Below are positions 21,833-32,454 of a stretch of DNA of 64,000 nt, one piece after another (within the stretch, counting starts at the first letter, position 1; each line of letters starts with the position of its first letter). The stretch is from Rhizophagus irregularis. Its lineage: Eukaryota > Glomeromycota > Glomeromycetes > Glomerales > Glomeraceae. The notes under the pieces are model-generated. The model did not search any database. It had not been told where the DNA came from and was given only the letters and a program-made list of their open reading frames with translations. The position numbers were made by a program, and so were the translations under genes. The stretch covers positions 1,575,001 through 1,639,000 of the forward strand of contig NC_089433.1 of NCBI RefSeq assembly GCF_026210795.1, written 5' to 3'.

Positions 21833-23956
21833 ATGACTACACCTCCAACTCCTTCTGTTATTAACCCGGATATTCCACCGCCACCGCGTCCTGTTATTTC
21901 TACTCCCTCTGGAGACTGACCTTTATCTCCCACTAGTACCGCTGGCGCACCTAATAAACGTACACGTACTGTCTCTGATGACGCGATGAATGTTGATATA
22001 ACTTCGCCCTCTGCTCCTGCTCCCTCCCTTATTTCTACCGTTCCTTCTGGTCTTCCTGTCAACAAAGTCCATGTGATTACCTCTCCTCATAATACTACTA
22101 CTCCTGTTGATACTGTTGACGCTTCTATCCATGCTCCCTCCAACACCAGTGGTAAAGGCAAAGCTGTCGCCTTTGATATCCCAGAACGATGACCATCTCC
22201 TGATGGGAATGCTGCTGCTATCAAATCTGCACCTTCTCGTTATCATGCTGCGGCCTACCTACGCGATGCGCCTGACGCGTTCAAAGCTAAATTCACCACC
22301 AATCGCTCCATGTGTGACGAAGTGGATTGTTCCCTCTCCCGTTATTCTTCTTATGGCGCTCGCGCACGATGTGAAGGATCAGGCGATAACAAGAAAATCC
22401 TTGTCTTCTTCAATAATCATGATGATTATACCGATTGTATCACCTCCCCACGTGCTGATCTCCTCGATTTGGCCTTCAGTCATTATTCCCCTGCAGACGT
22501 CAAGCTCAGTGATGAAATGAAGTCTTTGTTCGTCACTGATATTCCACTTTTTCTAACCGAGACTCAAGTCCGTCAGGCATTTTCCAGATATGGCACGGTA
22601 ATCAAGTGCAAATTTACTCCTAGGAAACATTACTATAATGGACATATCCAGTTTTCCTCCGTGGATGCAGTTACCCAATTTAATGATATATGGGCGATCA
22701 TTTGCCTTGGTAATTCTTTACGTGTCTGCCCGGCATCCTTTTCGAAATCCCAATGCGATAGCTGCAGAGAACATGTTGCTATCCTCGCCGGCATCCCAAA
22801 GAATATTAAAGAAGCTGACCTGTTGGAAATTGCTACTCAAGTTAACGCTAAGGCCTTTAACGTTCCTCTATCTATCAGTTCTTACAAGCCTAAACCCTAT
22901 GTATATTTGAATTTCTCCTCATTTGAATCTCTTGAAGCTGCCAAAGAAATGACCGTGGCTTTCCGCGGCAAAGGATTAACATGGCACCCTCCCAATGAAG
23001 CACAAACTTTATGCCACGTTTGTGGGCGTCCTGGTTGTTCTCCTTCTGTATGTAATCTTCGTATCACACAGAAAGTGGATGATCGCCTTAATAAACTTTA
23101 TTCTTGCTTCAATGCTGGCCCTAGACGTGGTTGTCAGGATTCACGCCAATTACGTGAAAATTCCAATTCCCGTTCAAGATCGCGATCCAATTCTAGATCC
23201 CGCAATAATAATTCCTCTTCATCCCGTTCCGACAACAATAACAATAATACTAACACTTCTCGTCCCAATACTTCTCAAAGTACCAACCGGACCAACAATA
23301 ATACTAATAATCACAGGAACAATGAAAATTCTTCTGGCTCTACTCAATCTCCACATAAACCTCATTCTGTCAGTTTTACACCACCTACTTCTCCATCTGA
23401 CAATTATGCCCATACACTTCCTCAACATATTATTGATGAATTAAAAGCGCAGATCAAAGAGATCGCTAAAACCCTACGTACTCTAGAGGAAACTGTCTCT
23501 TGGATGAATGATACTATCACGTCCCATGAGTATAGGCTATCTGAGCTTGAATCAATGATGAATTATGACAACCCTAATGACTCTGATTTGTATCCGCCTC
23601 GTGATGATCATGAAAATCAAAATCATTCTTATGATATAAATGGATGGGATGATGCTCCAACCCAAGACACGAATTCTGAATTCAATCTTCCTCCCCATAC
23701 TTCCCCTTCTCTTATGGACACTTCTCCTGATGCTTCTTTCTCAGTCCTGAATCCTAATTCCGTCTTATCAAGAAGACATGTCCCGTTACCTAACTCCCGA
23801 CCTACTATTATTGCTCCTGATGCTAATACTTCCCGTTTGCAATCGGAAATTTTTAATGTCACCAATACACAAAAGAATCTTTCTGCCCAACTTGGTTCGA
23901 TTATGGAAAAATTGGACTCTTTCTCTCCCTCAAAACCCTCCCCTTTCAATGATTGA
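21833..23956 (+). pseudogene. LINE ORF1 (RRM, zinc knuckle, SR-rich, coiled coil), two premature stops
   Basis: The frame runs from ATG 21833 to TGA 23954-23956, broken by TGA at 21917-21919 and 22190-22192; from 22193 on it is open. Domains: a Pro/Ser/Thr-rich leader; an RRM (LFVTDIPLFLTETQVRQAF, YYNGHIQFSS); a zinc-knuckle-like CHVCGRPGCSPSVCN; a run of Ser/Arg then Ser/Asn; and a short coiled coil (HIIDELKAQIKEIAKTLRTL). The role in the family is to bind element RNA and form an RNP. Both stops are TGA in contexts where CGA (Arg) is a plausible ancestor. Confidence 0.85.
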
Positions 23957-26900
23957 ACACCAATTTATATCGGGTGCTTCACAGGGATCTCACCCCCCTG
24001 ATAGTGCGCTACTTAATATTAATAGTCCTAATAACTGTCCTTCTTCCTTTTCTCCTCTTATTAATTTTGGACAAATCAATGTTAATGGTTTGTGCTCCCC
24101 TATTCGACAATTATATTTGTTAAATTATTTTCTTCATTCTTCTTTTGGCGTTTTATCTTTAAATGATACTCGTCTTACTTCTTCCAGTGCTAAATTTATT
24201 TATCAAACTGAACATTCCCAACATAATTTTAAGTCCTATTAGGCTCCTTCCCCTTCTAATTCACGACCTCATGATGGTGTTGGTCTTTTACTTCGCCATC
24301 CCTTACATAAACATGTTCAGAAGATTGATCCTTGGAAAGGTCGTCTTTTAAAATTAGATCTTTTTTTTCATCAAACTAAAATTTCTATTATTTCAGTTTA
24401 TATTCCTCCTTATCATTCTATTCATTACAAAGAACGTGATGCTATTTCTGCACAACTTAATTTATGGCTTGATAGAGCCCGTTCTAATAATTATCATGTA
24501 GTTATCCTTGGTGATTTTAATGCAGATGAAATTTCACATTCACATCTTCCTCAACATCATTTGAAAATTTTGCGATCACTTTCTTCTCGATATTTTACAG
24601 ATCATCAATCCCATATTTCTTCAATTTCAGGTCCTAGTTCTACCTTTTATCATCAGAATGGTTCTTCAAGACTTGATTATATTTGGTCATCACCTGGATT
24701 TCCTGCTCCCAGTCTTTTCTCTTATGTTGAATCTTGTCCCAAGTTGAATGATAACCAATTTACTGATCACCGTGTCCTCATTGCGGCCTTCGACTTTAAT
24801 TCTTGTTTCGCTACTTTAGCTAAAGCTAGACTAAAACAGAAAAGCGAACAACGCACCATTTTTCTTTACAAGAATTTAAAAGAAGACACTTGGGACACAT
24901 TTTCTAACGAAGTAAATTCACGTCTCGAGTTGTATTTGGCCACACACCATCCTTCCGTATCTTCACTTTCAGCTATTTCCTTAGACAAACTTTGGCACGC
25001 TTTTAAACGCTCTATTCTTGGTGGTGCCATTGATTCTCTTCCATTTCAACATGTATCTAATACTCATCATTATAAATATTCTCCGGAACTTACGATGCTT
25101 ATTGCTATCAACAAATTCTTGGATAGATTATTGTTTAAATTGACCACATCTAGGACTAATCGTCCCGCTCAGATTTCACAAATGATTAATTCTTTACCTA
25201 CACAATTAATTATTTTGAAATCCCTTTAACAGATTATACTATACCTATTTATAGTACTACACCACTTCCTGCTTTTGTCAAATTTTTGCGTTCACAAAAA
25301 GCTTTGGTCTCTGCTTATCTTTCCACGCTATTTCATCAACATCGTGTGGATTCCATTGAATATTATACTGCTCTTAGAGACGAACAATTCTCTATGTCAC
25401 CGGGTTCCTTTATTTCTTCAGCCCTGTCAGTGGAACATCGCTCTATCGTTCTTGATAGAGTCTTGGTTGTAATTGACTCCAAACCCACGTTACTTACCAA
25501 GCCTTCAGACATCAAACAAGCTGCTATCAAACACTTCCAATCGGTTGTTACTCCTCCATTGGTTCAGCATTCTTCTATTGATGAATTTCCTCCACGCTGG
25601 CAAAGAGCATATACTCCTATTTCTGACATTGACTTGTCTTTATATACTTCGGTCTTGTCTCCTATTCTGGAAGAAGAATGGAAGAACACTATCCAGTCTA
25701 TGCCTAATAACAAAGCCTCTGGTCCTTCAAAAATTTCTTATGAAATGCTCAAACATTTAACTGGAGAAGCTTTCAATTTGTCTCTTGTTTTAGCCAATGC
25801 CTGCCTTACTCATGGTGATATTCCTGCGGATTGGTGTGAAGCGCTTGTTTATCCCATCCTGAAGCCTCATGAATTTGATGCACAATTAAAGAATACACGA
25901 CCTATCACTTTATTAGAAACTGTTCGTAAATGTGTGGTCAAGGTCGTTACAACTCGTCTTTCAAAAATCCTAGCTGATAATCAAATACTTCAGGGTGGTA
26001 ATTTTGCTGGATTACCAGGTGGATCCACTGACATTCCTATCAAAATGCTTGATGCGATTATTCATCAACGCCGCTTTGACAAAACTGATGACCAAGAGTT
26101 ATGGATTGTTTCCCAAGACATTTTTAAGGCCTTTGACTCGATTGATTTAAATATGCTCAAGTTGGCTTTAATCCGTTTACATATTCCGCCCTTGTTGATA
26201 AAATTTATTATCAATCTTTTCACAAGACGCAATAATAAAATTATTACTCATTATGGTGATACTTCCGGATATAGAGTTAGAATCGGTATTGATCAGGGTG
26301 AAATTATTTCCCCATTATTATGGGTGATATATTTAGATCCTTTGCTTACTACACTTAATCGAGAAGCTTGTGATCCCTTCCTTTTGAAATCTTCTGCGTT
26401 ATTAGATTATTCCCCGATTGAATATGAACAACATAACCTTCCTGTTTCACATATCACATTTATGGATGACTCTACTTTGATTGCTTCATCTAAACGAGGA
26501 ATTGAAGATCGCCTTTCCATTACAGCTGAATTTTATACTTTAAATAATACTCAAGCTAATTCAGCTAAATATATCTTTCTTTCTTCTGAACAATTCTCTC
26601 AACCTGTAGTGTTTGATCTTTTCCCATCTTCTTTAATCCAAACTTGTACTCTTACTTTAAAAGCTTTAGCTTTATTCAAGTCTTTTCGCTTTTTAGGTGT
26701 CTGGTTTTGCCTTTCAGCTTCTTCTCGCTTTGTTCATGATCAAAGTACTTCCATGGTCAAAGACATGGCTGCTCTACTCAGTCCTAAGAAACTTTTGGCA
26801 CAACATGTGGCTTATCTTTATAACGTTGTCTTACTTCCAAGGCTAGAATTTCGCCTACAAACCACATTATTTGCTGAATCCACCATTAATCGCATAGTTT

Positions 26901-29408
26901 CTCCAATGCTTTCTCTCATTCGACAAAAGGCTGGTTTAGCCTCAGTCACCCCTCTTTCCGCGCTTTTCACATTGTTGCCGTTCTCTATTCAACAAGCATT
27001 TGGTCGATTTCTATCGTCTCATGTGGCTTCATGGCAAAGAATTTTTTCTCACCCCTTACATAAAACCTTTGCCAATTATATGATTACTTATATCCAAAGC
27101 TTCCTAGATTGTGATGCCTGTCCTTCTACTATTGACTTGGAACCATGATCCCATACATTTTCCTTGCGAACACATTCTTTGTTTAATTCTTTATTATTCT
27201 CTTCTCGATTAAATATCACATGGTCTTTATTGTTCCGACCTCCAAGAAAGGATCAACGTTCGGTGATTCCACTCTGGTCTATTTTACCTAAAGAATTATT
27301 CACTTCCATGAAAAATGTTCGAACCAATTTTGGTACTCGTTTCCTTGCCCAACTGGTTTCTCCGTGTGGCTCCAGATTTCTTTCATGGAAAGATTTACGC
27401 TTTCTTAAACGAGTTTCGAACAAAGGATCTGTGCCTACTTGGTTTACTTATTTATTTAATTTAGTTGTTATTTCTAATTCTTCTTCTTTTTTTCTTTTAC
27501 CACAATTTAGAATACCTAATTCCTATACTGTTGCTTCTATCTGTTCTATAGATATTAGTCGAAATTATTTGTTTAATCCACAATGGGCAATTTTTTTTAA
27601 TCGCGATACTAACTCTTTCCTTGTTGGTTGTGTGATCATTACCTATCCTGCTCCGTGAAATGAAGCTCTTATTTCACATTGGATTGCGTCATCTGTCAAT
27701 GACTTATTATCAGAATTCACTGCATGCCAAGGTTGTGCCTCTGCTATTCCATGATCCTCTACTTCCAAAACATTGCTTAAACGATGTCCTTCTAAAAAGT
27801 GCTTCTCTTATGTGCCTTTATCAAGTCTTATCCGTTACCCTACGAAGCCTCGTACTTATATACATGCGGATACTCGTTCGGTCTCACTTTCCGCTTCGTT
27901 AGGCTATGCCAAATCTCTTTCTTTTTGCTCCAGTTCGGCTACCTCCTATGCTTAACCAAGTGTCTAGGATTTCTGATCTCCAACTTCCTTCTTCGGTGTC
28001 TACACTGTATATTGATGGATCCTTCCTTCCTCCTTCTAGTCATCCGACACCTTCGATGGCTTATGCATGGACTGCTATCAATTCTGATGGTTTTATTCTT
28101 GAATCTCATTATAATACCATTCCTTCCCTCTTTCCCTCTGCATTGCGTTCCGAAATTTTTGCCTTATTGCATAAATTGGATTCCCTCCCTCGGTATTCCA
28201 AGATTACTGTCGCTACTGATTGTGCTCAATTAATTTCCTTATGGTCTACGTATGTGGATGCTCCGTTCATTTCTAAAATGCTTAAAGAATTCAATCACCT
28301 TCTATGGTTTTCGGCACGAGCTATTATCTCACAAAAGAATCTGGAAGTTACTTTAATCAAGGTTCCTGCTCACGCTGACGATTCTTTGAATAACCATGTT
28401 GATGACTTAGCGAAAGCTGCTCATACAGACTCACGTCTTTCCTCTATTTCGCCTGCATTCTTGGCTCCTTGCATTTTACAATTTGATTCTTTACCTGTGG
28501 ATATGAATATCCGGAAATTCATTGGAGATATTTTTGACGCCAAGAGTCTTTTGACTCTTGCTTTATTACCAAGATTCAATCTTAATTCCTCTATTTCAGA
28601 TATTGATTGGGCTTGTACCAAATTTTGTTTTAATAATAAACAATTACAATCCTCCCATCGAAATGGCCGGTCTGAATTTTGTGCTTTCCGTATCAAGATT
28701 TTATTGGATATGCTTCCGACACTTACAACTCTTCAAAGATGAAAGCCTCATATCTATGATCCGAGTTGGCTCTGTCCTCAGTGCAACTCCTCTCCTGAGA
28801 CTTTAGACCATTTATGGACTTGTCCGTATATTTTACCTGAATTTAGTCCTTTTAATACTTTTAAAACACTTCTGATGAACCTTAGAACCGTTTGTCTTGG
28901 AAAATTTCTCTCCGTGACTCCTTTGAAATCTTTACCGGACTCCTTCGCTGTGGAATTTACGGCTATGGATTGTTGGAACTGTGACCCTCCTTCAAATTCT
29001 TGTCTGCGACTTGCACGTGGACTTATACCGATATCTCTTACTAGTTTTCTTGAAACACATTTTTCATTATCCACTGTTTGTTCTATTTTTGATACACCTT
29101 TACATGATTTTCATTTTGATCTCTACGTGCAAATCTGGTTGTGCTGTTCTGTTTTCTTTCACCATTGGGAATCAGCTCAAGGCATAACCAATAAAATGAA
29201 ATCGTCCACTATTGGACCTTCTCCTACTTCTCATCCTTCCTCGCAAATTTCTCCTGCAATTTCGACACCTTCCTTGGCGACAGCTTCCTTGGATTCCTGG
29301 GTTTCTTGGGTTTCCTCTTATATAATCCATGGGGGATCTTGGATTTCGCATTTGGATTTTTGGCGCCGCTTAACAGTTCAGCCTCTACTTAGGATTTCTT
29401 TTTGGTAA
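23949..29408 (+). pseudogene. LINE ORF2 (endonuclease - reverse transcriptase - RNase H - zinc motif), multiply broken
   Basis: The start ATG 23949 overlaps the ORF1 stop in ATGATTGA. Domains: APE-type endonuclease from ~24066 (INFGQINVNG, VVILGDFNAD, SRLDYIW, TDHRVL); RT ~25680-26620 (ELWIVSQDIFKAFD, GIDQGEIISPLLW, catalytic FMDDST); RNase H ~27990-28420 (STLYIDGSF, RSEIFALL, VATDCAQL, NNHVDDLAK); C-terminal zinc motif ~28770 (CPQC, then LDHLWTC). Breaks: TAG 24240, a frameshift near 25226, TGA 27146, 27656 and ~27752, a frameshift near 27900, and TGA 28740; the final stop is TAA 29406-29408. The catalytic residues of all three enzymes are kept, so decay is recent relative to divergence. Confidence 0.88.
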
Positions 29409-29686
29409 CGGATTGGATCTTCAGATATGCTGGATAGTTGACTCACACTGGCCTTCGGGTAAAGTTGAGGTATGCGTTTCTGTAATAGTTTAGTTTTCTT
29501 TACTTAATTTTATTTTGTTTAGATTTCTTTACTTGTATGAATCGTGAAGCTAGTTCTTTTTGTTTTTTATGTTTAATTTTCTATATTATATTTGTAATAT
29601 TGTTCGATTTGAGTTTTGTACTTTTCATTTAAAATTTATAATAAAAGATAATGTCATAAGACTGTTTGCTCATAATCACCAAATAT

Positions 29687-30698
29687 AGGGTTGGTCACCC
29701 TATCTTAGTGGTTAGTCACTGAGACCCTCATTAAGCTTGAGTATGGTGAGGTCGCAGGTTCGATTCCTATGACCACGGAAATAAAAAGAATTTTACTGCG
29801 GACGCTACAACCAATAGCGTGAAGGTACAGGGATTAGTGTAGTTGGACTGCATCATGGTGAATTAGTGTGTACGGTTAGGCCGCACATTTCAACTAAGGG
29901 TCATGGTGTCTTTCTAACGTTCCCTAAGAGGTCATTGGTATGTTCAGAGTCCTGTCTTTAAGGTCACTGCATAGTATACCTTAGAGGTGGTGTCCTGTCC
30001 TGGTGGTCATTCTACGATACCACTGGGGGTACGGTTCGCTGTGCTAGATGGTCCCAGTAGATGGTAAAATCGTAGGGTGCAATGTCTTAATGGTAGTTGA
30101 CCTTCTAATAGGTCTTAGACCAACCGTGATGTTCCTGAACAGAACAGATAGCTTGGTGATTGGGTTCGATTCCCTTCTCTGATAGGCCCTGGTTGGTGAT
30201 TTCTGGTGGTTGATATCCACCATAAGGGATGATCCTGGGTAACACCTACAAGCTTACTGTCCAGGTGGTCACTACAAAGTATACCGCTTGGGGATTACAA
30301 CTGTACTATTGGTGGTGTGTAATCGCGGGCTGTAGTGGTCTTTGAGTGAGACCTAGTACCTAATATGGTGGTATGAAAGGGGTCTAGATGTTTGAAGGTT
30401 ATCTGATGAAAGTCCTCCGTGACAGTAGTAGTGGTGAGGGGTTTATAATAGTAGCCATTACAGTATCATGCAACGGATTAAAGGACGAGTAAGGTGGTGT
30501 TCTTCCGATCCAAAGGCCTTCGGGTCCCTGGGGTATGCCTGATTATGGACGTGCTGGATAAGTTGTCTTGGTTAATAAAGGTGGCCTTGATGACATCTAG
30601 TGGTTCAATGATGGTGAGGATACGAACGACCTACCTCCATAACCTTCAATAGAGGGTGCGGAAAGTAGTGGCCACTAAACGTACAATACACTTGTAAA
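29687..30698 (+). mobile_element. SINE-like 1-kb repeat with tRNA-like promoters, copy 2 (intact, 1012 bp)
   Basis: It is flanked by ATAATCACCAAATAT (29672-29686 and 30699-30713). The first A/B pair is at 29701-29716 and 29757-29767 (GGTTCGATTCC). The second is TGTCTTAATGGTAGTTGA at ~30083, with a CCTTCTAATAGG anticodon-arm-like hairpin and GGTTCGATTCC at 30163-30173. It contains several internal hairpins of the form GGTGGTCACT...AGTATACC. It is much more GC-rich than its surroundings and has no protein frame. It is unusually long for a SINE. Confidence 0.78.
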
Positions 30699-30754
30699 AT
30701 AATCACCAAATATGGACTGTCCCAAATGTGTGACTATAAAGAAAGTTGACTGTA

Positions 30755-31120
30755 GATTAAATTCTGTTAAAACTGATTTTATTGCATTTGCTATATTGTT
30801 TCCAGTATGATGGGTAGTAAAAGAAATAATATCTAATAAAAAGTTTTTTAGGTTCCAATTATTGTCAACATAATGAATTGTCAGACCAAGAAATACATCA
30901 TTATTACATGTAGAAGTCTACATATCTGTTGTTAAAGATAATTTGCCCAGAATTGCATTTAGATCTTGTATATTTTTACGTTTTTCTTTAAAATAATCAA
31001 CTACCAAAGTTTTTACTGTTTTTTTCATCTGGAATTTGATATTGAAAATCAAATTTATTGATCATTATTTTAAATCGCAAATTTTTAACAAATCATTTGT
31101 GAAATTATGCTTGTATATCG
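30755..31120 (-). pseudogene. hAT transposase, N-proximal part (first hAT element)
   Basis: On the minus strand it reads KTLVVDYFKEKRKNIQDL, KLSLTTDM, a stop where Trp is expected, NNDVFLGLTIHYVDNNW, NLKNFLLDIISFTTHHTG and ANAIKSVLTEFNL, the conserved block before the hAT catalytic core. It runs directly into the fragment at 17862 if the 12.9-kb insertion is removed. Upstream it decays rapidly near 31120. Confidence 0.82.
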
Positions 31121-31910
31121 GCGGATTTGTTTACTTTTGCATAATGCTAAATTTTGAATGATTTTCATAATATCCGTCACCCAAAACTGGTTTATAATGT
31201 CATGAAATCACCTGATTGAATATCACTTGACTAAATAATAAGTCAAGTGAAAATCTACATTTGTGAAACTTAAATTATTTAACGTAAAATAGACACAAAA
31301 AAACCCATTTCGTTAACAAAAAACCCATTTCTCACCTGCATAGTATTTTTAATGTGTATTATTAGAAAGTAAGTATGTTTTAATAAAACAAAAAGTAAAA
31401 TAAAAATTTATATAGACACGATAGCTATGAATATTTATAAAAGTATTCTAAGACTCATTTAATATTTAAAAAATTTTTTTTTTTATAATAACTTTCATAA
31501 AATTGTCCATTTTTTGCATTTTTCAAAACATATTATTAATTCTTATTTATCTTGCTGTAGACAAAATAGGAACTTTATATCCAAACAAATTGTAAGCATA
31601 TGTATTATTGATTTTTACACAATAAAGATTTAGAAGCTATTGTATAAAGTGAGATTCCACAACAGATATTATCAGTATTGCTAAGAATAATATTTATTGT
31701 ATTTTGGCTTAAAAGAATTATTTATTAAATTTATCAAATTATTGTATTAATAAAACCAAATAAAATTTTTTTAATGTTTATCCCAGGTCCTACTGCGCCA
31801 TATGTAATAATTTGTGTAACAAAAGTACCTTAAAATAAACATGTTAATTAGAGGGTGAACAAATCCGCCGATATGGTGCAAAGAAAATAATTTCACACAT
31901 AAATCAATTC
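31091..31910. repeat. Possible MITE bounded by imperfect inverted repeats (~0.8 kb)
   Basis: ATATCGGCGGATTTGTTTAC at 31117-31136 is inverted at ~31854-31875 (AACAAATCCGCCGATAT), and the outer sequences TGTGAAATTAT / ATAATTTCACA also pair. The arms are imperfect over ~45 bp with a small gap. No target duplication was found, so the exact ends are unclear. Confidence 0.4.
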
Positions 31911-32446
31911 TCTAAAATATTTCAAACTTTTTTTTTACAACATTTAGCGAAATAGCATGATATGTATTAATATATATATTTCTTTGAAGTTATGGGCTAT
32001 TTCTATTATATTTTAAGCTGAATATATTTATATATCATTATCAGATTTTAGTATTAGTAAACGATTAGGCAAAAAAAGGTATATGCATTATTCTCAATAT
32101 CTTTATATTTGTTGAGATCTTTAATGCATATTCCACATACCTTTATTCTCTAATATAAAGGTTTAATATAAAAGTCTGTTGTATACTTTTCTGCTTTAAA
32201 TAAATTCAAGCTCAAAAAAAACATAAATGAAACATAACAAAGACTTGTATATAGAATTTATGACTATTCTTAGCTATCAGTGCCTATTTTTTTGATTACC
32301 ATATAATAATCCTGTAATGTATATTTTGTAATAATTGACAATATAATTGCTATTATAATTTAATATATATTAAAATACCATATTACAATGAAATGTAAAA
32401 AAACAATAATTTTGTAATATACTATGACAATTATCCTTTTATATTA
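31911..32446. other. AT-rich DNA, nothing recognisable
   Basis: I see no gene or bounded repeat. A short inverted pair around GGTATATGCATTATTCTC / AATGCATATTCCACATACC (~32075-32145) could form a hairpin of unknown meaning. Confidence 0.45.
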
Positions 32447-32454
32447 GTTATAAT

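Larger units (their letters stand above)
21692..29671 (+). mobile_element. Full-length LINE (non-LTR retrotransposon), ~8 kb, two ORFs
   Basis: It is bounded by ATAATCACCAAATAT on both sides (21677-21691 and 29672-29686). Architecture: 5' UTR ~140 bp, ORF1 with RRM and zinc knuckle, an 8-bp overlap into ORF2 with endonuclease, reverse transcriptase, RNase H and a CCHC-type motif, then a ~260-bp 3' UTR ending ...AAGACTGTTTGC. An RNase H downstream of RT in a two-ORF element fits the I/Tad1 group known in fungi; the clade call is tentative. Its codon-rich, C/T-biased sequence stands out from the AT-rich surroundings. Several stops and frameshifts make it inactive. Confidence 0.9.
17865..30752. 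mobile_element. Tigger/pogo-like element expanded to 12.9 kb by nested retroelements
   Basis: The ends are CAGTCAACTCTTTTTATAGT (left) and CAGTCAACTTTCTTTATAGT (right, read inward), with TA at 17863-17864 and 30753-30754. The subterminal word TATAGTCAC or TATAGTTAC recurs several times near the left end. Joining the flanks at one TA restores the hAT frame (EFNL followed by LEKTLALTTDNE), which fixes both boundaries. Only about 1.3-1.5 kb belongs to the original element (17865-18145, 19083-19928 less one insert, 30714-30752); the rest is inserted DNA. No transposase is recognised in the original part, so it was probably non-autonomous. Confidence 0.9.

Noticed and set aside
21826-22246. Minus-strand open frames opposite LINE ORF1
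   Set aside because: They are antisense shadows of the proline/serine-rich coding sequence; no ATG-led protein with a motif.
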